Assembly (NCBI GenBank): GCA_945614335.1
Contig: CALZAP010000132.1
Coordinates: 1 to 5,272 of the forward strand
Length of the DNA stretch: 5,272 bases
From: an uncultured Prevotella sp.
GTDB taxonomy: Bacteria > Bacteroidota > Bacteroidia > Bacteroidales > Bacteroidaceae
Direction of reading: 5' to 3'
Shown: piece by piece, positions 1-5,272 of the stretch
Layout: every line of letters starts with the position of its first letter
Position numbering within the stretch: position 1 is the first letter of the stretch
Made by a program: the position numbers and the translations under genes
The notes under the pieces: model-generated
Seen by the model: the letters and a program-made list of their open reading frames with translations, nothing else
The model's database searches: none
What the model was told of the DNA's origin: nothing

Positions 1-28
1 CATTTAGAACAATACCTATAATCGCCTA

Positions 29-36
29 CAAAGGTA
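29..36 (-). promoter_or_regulatory. Candidate Bacteroidota -7 promoter element (TACCTTTG) for the next gene
   Basis: On the minus strand TACCTTTG matches the Bacteroidota -7 consensus TAnnTTTG at every fixed position. It sits 35 bases beyond the OstA-like stop codon, and the expected transcription start near position 22 would leave about 20 bases before an ATG at positions 3-1, the last three bases of the window on this strand. The -33 TTTG partner is not clear: only a TTTTT run (52-56) is near, at a shorter spacing than usual. An eight-base motif with six fixed positions can occur by chance, so this is suggestive. If it is real, the gene beyond the left edge has its own promoter. From memory of Bacteroidota gene order that gene is often mutL, but nothing of it is visible here. 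Confidence 0.4.
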
Positions 37-70
37 AGAGTTTCTCTATTGAAAAATCCTTGAACTTCCC

Positions 71-1774
71 TTATTCGGTTTCTTTCGAATCGTCTTTGGA
101 TGCTTCATCCGTAGAGGTTTCGGTATCCTCCTGCTTGGGAGTTTCAAGAGGTGCCAGATGCTGTAAAGGAGCGGAGCGACGTTTTTCCGGCTTTATTTCA
201 GAGCCGCCTTTCTTTGGTCGCCAGTTGAAGATGTCGTCCTTGTCAAGAGGGCGTATATAGTCGAACCATGCATAGTTTGGCAGGAAGTATTTACCGGGCG
301 GCACTTGCGGGAGAGGATAGAGCGTGCCGGTGGCCTTTGGCATCCATATTTTTTTCATCTTCCTGTTTTCCAGAAACATTCTCATCCTTGTGGTTTCTGT
401 ATAGTTCAGTCCAATGATGGTGCTGTCGCTATCGTCTATTGGATAGTATATTATCTGCACGTTGTCAATAGACTCCACCTCATTCAGCTCTCCGTTGTTG
501 AAGTACGCCAACATCTCCTTTGAAGACACTTGGTTGTAATGTATCGTGTCTGGCATCTGCTCAACCGAAAGGGCCTGGCCTATCACATGTGCACGGTTAA
601 TGGTGGAATCTTTCATAAATACCTGTATCTCCTCGCCCAACAGCTGCTGGTTGCCATTCCAGACAATGGGGTCACGATACATTGTCATGCACGAATCCTT
701 TGAGTTATACACCAAGGAGTCGCATACAGCCTGTACGTCGATGCGGTATGCCCTTACATGGTTGTATGCATGTATCTTCCTGTACACCGAGTCGGTATTG
801 ATATTGAAAGTATATATTTTGAAGGTGTCGGCATGCATATACAGAGAATCCTTTTGCGAGAAGTCGATGGCCACGGCACGTTTTGTAGCCATGGCGTATC
901 CGGTGTTCTCGTCGTACCAGCAGTAATCTCCTGTAAGCTTGTTCTTGTTTATCGAATCTGTGTATTCAACATTTCCGAAAGCCTCCGATGTTCCTTTCTT
1001 ACTGTCGTAATACACGCTGTCTCCAATGACCGACTTTCCTTTGTCTTTCATTACCGAACGTCCGAAGAGTTCCGAATAGTCTGTCTTGGTGTTATAGTAT
1101 CCGTTTTCAGTGTATATATGGCTGTCGCCCGAGGTGATGTCCGAAGGTCCGACCACATGAGCCAATGATTTCCCCGTGTCGTAATACAAAGTGTCGGATG
1201 TAAGATAAAATTTCTTGTTTCTCAGTCTGACATCATAGTTAAACACCGCCATACGGGTCTTGGTGTCGTATTCACCCCAGTCAGATGTCAGCACACTCCC
1301 GTTGTCAACAAGCTTTCCACCTTCGAAGAAATATCCTATGTTGTAGAGCCTGTCGAAGTTAAGGCTGTCGGTATACAACTTTGATTTCCTATGTGTCAGC
1401 ACCACATTGAACCTTGCCTCCGCCATCTGCTCGTTGCCGTCATAATAAGCATAGTCAGAGAACAGTGTCAAGGTGTCGCCTTGATACATCTTAACATTGC
1501 CAAAGGCCTCGAAAGAATTCGAGGCCTCATAGAAATGAGCGCTGTCACAAAACAGTTTCGCTCCATTATGCTTGAACTGCACATGCCCGTTAAGGATTTG
1601 TGCGTCAGGATTTTTATATTGGTCGTAAGACAACATGTCCGAGTGTATGAGATACACCCTGTTGTCTTCTGTCTTCTGCACCTTGCGTGGTCTTTTCTTT
1701 TTCTGCGGCACTATGGCGAACGTTAGTCCGAAGATACAGAAGGCAGTCAGGAAAATTACACTTCTTTTTGACAT
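71..1774 (-). CDS. OstA/LptA-like lipopolysaccharide transport protein
   Basis: This 567-residue protein is recognisable as the Bacteroidota OstA/LptA-like family. Such proteins build a beta-jellyroll groove that carries lipopolysaccharide across the periplasm. Residues 5-22 are hydrophobic, giving a signal peptide or N-terminal anchor, followed at once by the basic stretch KKKRPRK (25-31). The diagnostic OstA region (about 39-130) includes YLIHSDMLSYD, LNGHVQFKHNGAKLFCDSA and FEAFGNVKMYQGDTL. Irregular repeats of a [YW]Y[DN]-type strand continue to about 365: DTLYYDTGKS (194-203), DSVYYDSKKG (252-261), DYCWYDENTG (283-292), DSLVYNSKDS (352-361). A MPKATGTLYPLPQ segment (478-490) precedes an acidic, charged, probably disordered tail (about 541-567). 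This is much longer than E. coli LptA (about 185 residues). I chose the ATG at 1774, 5 bases after the preceding stop; a TTG at 1792 would overlap the upstream gene and add MDKIGD ahead of the signal peptide. The family call is firm; direct LPS binding is inferred. Confidence 0.9.
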   Translation of the reverse strand: MSKRSVIFLTAFCIFGLTFAIVPQKKKRPRKVQKTEDNRVYLIHSDMLSYDQYKNPDAQILNGHVQFKHNGAKLFCDSAHFYEASNSFEAFGNVKMYQGDTLTLFSDYAYYDGNEQMAEARFNVVLTHRKSKLYTDSLNFDRLYNIGYFFEGGKLVDNGSVLTSDWGEYDTKTRMAVFNYDVRLRNKKFYLTSDTLYYDTGKSLAHVVGPSDITSGDSHIYTENGYYNTKTDYSELFGRSVMKDKGKSVIGDSVYYDSKKGTSEAFGNVEYTDSINKNKLTGDYCWYDENTGYAMATKRAVAIDFSQKDSLYMHADTFKIYTFNINTDSVYRKIHAYNHVRAYRIDVQAVCDSLVYNSKDSCMTMYRDPIVWNGNQQLLGEEIQVFMKDSTINRAHVIGQALSVEQMPDTIHYNQVSSKEMLAYFNNGELNEVESIDNVQIIYYPIDDSDSTIIGLNYTETTRMRMFLENRKMKKIWMPKATGTLYPLPQVPPGKYFLPNYAWFDYIRPLDKDDIFNWRPKKGGSEIKPEKRRSAPLQHLAPLETPKQEDTETSTDEASKDDSKETE

Positions 1775-1779
1775 ATCGC

Positions 1780-3207
1780 CTATCTTATCCAACCGTCATA
1801 TTCAAACTTGCAGTCCCTGTATCGCGGATTAATGCGGACGTAAGTGGCCTTAATCTTGTCCACTACCCACTTATGGAGTTTCTCTGCCCTGCGTTTTTCC
1901 TCCACGACCTCTTTCATCACCTGGAAGTCTTCTGTGATTTTCGCCTTGTGGCCGTCGACACGGTTTTTCAGTTTCACAATGGCGCACACCTGCTTTCCCC
2001 TGTTGTTGATGAGTGAGAAGGGAGCCGATACCTGTCCTACCTTCATGGTGTCGACCACGATGGCAATTTCAGAGGGAAGGTCCTGCATGCGGAATTTGGA
2101 AGTACGTGTCATCTCTGTTGCATTCGACATCAATCCCTTGTTGTTTTTTGTGTCTTTGTCGTCAGATATGTAGCTTGCGCCTTCCTCGAAAGTGAATTTG
2201 CCGGCAGTGATGTCGTTGCGTATTGAGTCAAGACGGTTAAGGCATTTCTCTATAGCCTCGTCAGACACCTGGGGCTTCATAAGGATGTGACGTACCTTAA
2301 TCTTGTCGCCTCGCTTGTCGATGAGCTGGATGATATGATAACCAAACTCCGATTCAACAATTTTCGACACTTTCTTTGGGTCGGTGAGGTTGAATGCCAC
2401 ATTGGCGAACGCCGGGTCGAGCATTCCTCGGCCTGTATAGTCCAGTTCTCCGCCTTGCCTTGCCGTTCCAGGGTCTTCTGAATACAGTCGTGCCAAGGTG
2501 GTGAATGATGATTCGCCTCTTGTTATTCTGTCGGTGAAGTCTCTGAGGGTTTCTTTCACACGATTTATTTCCTCTTGTTCTATTTTGGGAGTCTGTGTGA
2601 TAATCTGAACCTCTACTTCTGTTGGCACGTATGGAATGCTATCCTCTGGGAGGGCACTGAAATACTTACGCACCTCGGCAGGAGTCACAGAAATATCTTC
2701 CACGAGCTGCTTTTGCATTTTCTGAGCCATCAGTCTGTCCCTGACCACCTCATTGAGTTCGTTGCGCATTTGCGTCACGGTCTGCTTCTTGTATTCCTCC
2801 AGTTTCTCTTTTGAGCCGATCATCTGTATCCATCCGTTTATCTGCTGGTCGACCATCTGTGACACTTCCGACTGTGACACTTCAATACTGTCGATGGCAG
2901 CCTGATGGAGGTAAAGTTTTTGTACTGCTATCTGTTCCGGTATTGCACAGTCAGGGTCACCGTTCCATCTCAATCCGTCCTGTGCAGCCTGAAGCCGCAT
3001 AGCCTCCACGTCGCTTTTCAGTATGGCTTCGTCGCCCACGACCCATATCACCTCGTCAACGATGGCCGTTTCAGGCACTTCCTTTACGGAGTCAACAGCT
3101 ATTGTATCTGTGACCTCCGTTTCGCCTGCCATCTGTCCTTTGGCCATCGACGCAATGCCAATAATGGCAAGGAAAGCTATTGAAAATAGTCTAATACTTG
3201 TTTTCAT
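1780..3207 (-). CDS. SurA-like periplasmic chaperone with two parvulin domains
   Basis: This 475-residue protein resembles SurA, the periplasmic chaperone that escorts outer-membrane beta-barrel proteins to the assembly machine. A signal peptide covers about residues 1-24, with likely cleavage at AKG-QM. A SurA-type N-terminal chaperone region follows (about 48-180), beginning DEVIWVVGDEAILKSDVE as in SurA proteins. The first parvulin domain (about 196-298) has LARLYSEDPGTARQGGELDY (238-257) and FGYHIIQLIDKR (288-299), but its opening strand reads VEVQIITQ instead of the usual HIL motif. The second (about 303-415) opens with KVRHILMKP (304-312) but lacks the central GG and the closing G-[YF]-H-I-I. 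A C-terminal helix (about 425-452) would complete the chaperone module. Start is the only ATG ahead of the signal peptide. It lies 18 bases after the PpiC-type gene and 5 bases before the OstA-like gene, so one transcript is likely. I leave the symbol empty because orthology with E. coli SurA is unproven. Confidence 0.9.
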   Translation of the reverse strand: MKTSIRLFSIAFLAIIGIASMAKGQMAGETEVTDTIAVDSVKEVPETAIVDEVIWVVGDEAILKSDVEAMRLQAAQDGLRWNGDPDCAIPEQIAVQKLYLHQAAIDSIEVSQSEVSQMVDQQINGWIQMIGSKEKLEEYKKQTVTQMRNELNEVVRDRLMAQKMQKQLVEDISVTPAEVRKYFSALPEDSIPYVPTEVEVQIITQTPKIEQEEINRVKETLRDFTDRITRGESSFTTLARLYSEDPGTARQGGELDYTGRGMLDPAFANVAFNLTDPKKVSKIVESEFGYHIIQLIDKRGDKIKVRHILMKPQVSDEAIEKCLNRLDSIRNDITAGKFTFEEGASYISDDKDTKNNKGLMSNATEMTRTSKFRMQDLPSEIAIVVDTMKVGQVSAPFSLINNRGKQVCAIVKLKNRVDGHKAKITEDFQVMKEVVEEKRRAEKLHKWVVDKIKATYVRINPRYRDCKFEYDGWIR

Positions 3208-3225
3208 TTATTATATATGTCAATT

Positions 3226-4644
3226 TTATTGAATGGTTTTCAGTACTTCCTTGTTAATGACTACAGGGTAGCGTTTTCTCAAATCAGCTATCCATTCCCT
3301 TTCGAGCTTTTCCTGCAAGTCAGATACCACAAGGCCTTCCACGTCAGTGTAGTGTTTAGGAGCTTTGAGTTTCTTGCCATATACGGCAGCCTCAGCAAAT
3401 CCCTTTGGCATGTTATATGTAGTGTCGCATTTGAACACCATCTTGTCTACCACAGCATTCGTTCCTTTTTTGAAAATACCTTTTTCAGCCTTTATTCGTT
3501 TCAGGCTGTCAGCATTAAATGTTGAACGCAAAGCTTCATTCCAGTCGGCGAAGTCCAGTTTTTTCACACAGTCCTTAACCTTTTTCACATCTTCGTTATT
3601 TCTTACAAAGTATGCAATTCCCTTGAACCTTGGTTCTGTCCACTTATATTTTTTCTTATTTGCCTTGAAATAAGCCTCTAAGGCCACCTTGTCCTTTGCT
3701 GCCTTTTCCCATACTGTGCGGTTGCTGATTTCATAGAGAAGCAGTCCGTCGTGATATTCCTGGAACAGCCATTTCAAGTCTGAGTCCACAGCACATACAG
3801 AGTCTGCAATCTGCTCTATTACCTGCGCCTGTGTAAGCGAGCCGTTGGCACCCTCTACCATGGCATTGACTTTCCTCATCGCTATTGATTCTCTGAGGTT
3901 TCTCTTCTCAATAAACTGGACAATGTCGTTACGAAGAGTGTCAAAGGGTTCGAGCTGCTTTCTGTCTTTCATAAGTATAATATGGTATCCTACCGGCGAC
4001 AGGAATGGCGTACTCATCTGTCCAGTCTGTAATGCGAATGCCCGTTCCTCAAATTCCTTCAACGTCTGGTTCTTGGCTATCCATGGCAGTGTGCCTCCAT
4101 TGCGTGCCGACCCGTGGTCTTCCGAATACTTTCGCGCCATATCTGAAAAATCTGCTCCTTGTTTAAGGGCGTCGTATATGGAGTCGATACGCACCTTAGC
4201 CGTCTGTTGTTCCTCTGCAGAAGCCTGCTGGCTAAGTCTTAGCAGGATATGCGCAGGTTTAACGAGTCCTTCCGGCCCGATACGTTTTATCTCGTCGTCA
4301 TAAATTCTCCTTGCCTCTTCAAGTATGTCGTTGTCGGTGACAATCTGTGGCATCAACTGTTTGTTTCTATAGAGTGCATACTCCTTTTTGAACGACGACA
4401 ATGTGTCGAGTCGGGCATCGAGAGCGGCAGCCACTTTCAGTTTGTAATTGGCATACAGCTCGGCATATTCCTCTATGGTTTTCTTGTCAATGACGCCGTC
4501 GCCATTGTTCTTGGAGTAAGAATAAACAAATTCAGAACGGCTGACTGGCATACCGTTGACTGTCATGACCACTGGGTCGCCGGCAGTTTGTGCATTGGCG
4601 GCAAGGGCCACCAGCATCGAGACAAAGGTGAAAATAATCTTCAT
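3226..4644 (-). CDS. Periplasmic PpiC-type (parvulin) peptidylprolyl isomerase
   Basis: This is a secreted foldase of 472 residues, expected to catalyse prolyl cis-trans isomerisation and assist folding of exported proteins in the periplasm. Residues 1-18 form a signal peptide with likely cleavage at ANA-QT. A single complete parvulin domain spans about 128-228. It has KPAHILLRL at its start, a central MARKYSEDHGSARNGG stretch (169-184), and the closing GYHIILMKDR (219-228), so both conserved His positions are present. The C-terminal half (about 290-472) contains EYHDGLLLYEISNRTVWEKA (296-315) and the end segment LVVSDLQEKLEREW (438-451), which I recall from Bacteroidota members of this family. 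I chose the ATG at 4644 because it starts directly with the signal peptide; an in-frame TTG three codons upstream would only add MRN. There is no Shine-Dalgarno sequence, which is normal in this phylum. It is the first gene of the three-gene envelope cluster, 108 bases after guaB. Confidence 0.92.
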   Translation of the reverse strand: MKIIFTFVSMLVALAANAQTAGDPVVMTVNGMPVSRSEFVYSYSKNNGDGVIDKKTIEEYAELYANYKLKVAAALDARLDTLSSFKKEYALYRNKQLMPQIVTDNDILEEARRIYDDEIKRIGPEGLVKPAHILLRLSQQASAEEQQTAKVRIDSIYDALKQGADFSDMARKYSEDHGSARNGGTLPWIAKNQTLKEFEERAFALQTGQMSTPFLSPVGYHIILMKDRKQLEPFDTLRNDIVQFIEKRNLRESIAMRKVNAMVEGANGSLTQAQVIEQIADSVCAVDSDLKWLFQEYHDGLLLYEISNRTVWEKAAKDKVALEAYFKANKKKYKWTEPRFKGIAYFVRNNEDVKKVKDCVKKLDFADWNEALRSTFNADSLKRIKAEKGIFKKGTNAVVDKMVFKCDTTYNMPKGFAEAAVYGKKLKAPKHYTDVEGLVVSDLQEKLEREWIADLRKRYPVVINKEVLKTIQ

Positions 4645-4656
4645 ATTTCGCAAAGT

Positions 4657-4684
4657 GGGCGGACACAGATGTCCATGTCCGCCC
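4657..4684 (-). repeat. Perfect 9-bp GC-rich inverted repeat upstream of the PpiC-type gene
   Basis: The arms GGGCGGACA (4657-4665) and TGTCCGCCC (4676-4684) are exact reverse complements around a ten-base centre. The centre and right arm contain a tandem ATGTCC pair (4669-4680), so the inner GGACA (4661-4665) can pair with either TGTCC copy (4670-4674 or 4676-4680), giving two mutually exclusive stems. In the minus-strand RNA the structure ends 12 bases before the downstream ATG at 4644 and is followed by ACTTTGCGAAAT, with no U run. It is therefore not a convincing intrinsic terminator. It may be a 5'-leader hairpin affecting translation start or mRNA stability, a protein-binding palindrome, or a copy of a dispersed repeat. 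The structure is certain as sequence; the role is unknown. Confidence 0.6.
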
Positions 4685-4685
4685 T

Positions 4686-4714
4686 ATTGTATTCAAGTTT
4701 CGAATTCTTCTCAA
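4686..4714 (-). promoter_or_regulatory. Weak candidate promoter for the ppiC-surA-ostA genes
   Basis: On the minus strand, TTGAGA (4709-4714) and TACAAT (4686-4691) are separated by exactly 17 bases, which resembles a sigma-70 promoter. Bacteroidota primary sigma factors instead prefer a TTTG near -33 and TAnnTTTG near -7. TACAATAG at this place matches that second element at only four of its six fixed positions, and TAAAGTTG slightly upstream matches five of six but lacks a clear -33 partner. Transcription from here would begin around 4679, inside the GC-rich inverted repeat. A promoter between guaB and the envelope genes is reasonable given the 108-base spacer, but this exact site is weakly supported. 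Confidence 0.3.
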
Positions 4715-4738
4715 CTTTATGGAATAATAAAAGCTGAG
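4710..4738 (-). repeat. Imperfect inverted repeat just after guaB, possible terminator
   Basis: The arms 4710-4720 and 4727-4738 can pair in the guaB-strand RNA into an 11-bp stem with one G-U pair and one bulged U, around a six-base loop (4721-4726). It starts 14 bases after the guaB stop codon, which is where a terminator would sit. However, the stem is AU-rich and what follows on the transcript (AAGAATTCG) is not a U tract, so it does not look like a classic intrinsic terminator. It could instead be a 3'-end stabilising hairpin. Its promoter-proximal edge overlaps the -35-like hexamer of the candidate promoter listed separately. The pairing is seen directly; the function is inferred. Confidence 0.45.
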
Positions 4739-4752
4739 TTGTGTTACTTATT

Positions 4753-5272
<520 letters not shown>

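Noticed and set aside
546..1168. Overlapping plus-strand open frames opposite the OstA-like gene
   Set aside because: Cysteine- and serine-rich shadow translations in two frames, fully within a real gene on the other strand.
1732..1774. Possible lipoprotein signal around the cysteine at residue 13 of the OstA-like protein
   Set aside because: The residue before the cysteine is phenylalanine (TAFC), which does not fit the lipobox requirement for a small residue there.
3210..3223. TTGACA and TATAAT hexamers on the minus strand just before the SurA-like start
   Set aside because: The two hexamers are only 2 bases apart and lie next to the ATG, so they cannot form a promoter; the 18-base gap is simply AT-rich.
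3845..4303. Plus-strand open frame of 152 codons opposite the PpiC-type gene
   Set aside because: It lies wholly antisense to a clearly recognisable gene, its predicted protein resembles no family I know, and it has no separate start context. It is a shadow frame.
4657..4684. Classic intrinsic terminator for guaB at the GC-rich palindrome
   Set aside because: No U tract follows on the minus strand, and it sits only 12 bases before the next start codon. The slightly T-rich flank is on the plus-strand side, where there is no gene to terminate.

Overview
The window looks like an ordinary chromosomal segment from a Bacteroidota genome, most likely Prevotella or a close relative. This rests on recognising the proteins: a Bacteroidota-type OstA/LptA-like protein next to two long parvulin-type prolyl isomerases, downstream of guaB. 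It also fits the weak or absent Shine-Dalgarno sequences and a TAnnTTTG promoter element at the left edge. No database search was run, so the genus is an inference.

All real genes lie on the minus strand, so they read from right to left. The order is: the 3' part of guaB (IMP dehydrogenase, cut by the right edge); a 108-base spacer holding two inverted repeats and a weak promoter-like sequence; a PpiC-type periplasmic prolyl isomerase; a SurA-like protein with two parvulin domains; an OstA/LptA-like protein; and 70 bases leading to a possible start codon exactly at the left edge. The three envelope genes are tightly packed, with 18 and 5 bases between them, and probably form one transcription unit. 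No plus-strand gene is credible.

The three envelope genes make functional sense together. Parvulin/SurA proteins are periplasmic chaperones for outer-membrane beta-barrel proteins. OstA/LptA-like proteins form the periplasmic bridge that carries lipopolysaccharide to the outer membrane through the beta-barrel LptD. guaB makes XMP for GMP synthesis and is probably a neighbour rather than a functional partner.

I found no mobile element, CRISPR array, RNA gene or clearly new system. The points most worth a second look are the structured guaB-ppiC spacer, the SurA-like protein whose two parvulin domains have each lost a different half of the usual motif set, and the promoter motif at the left edge.
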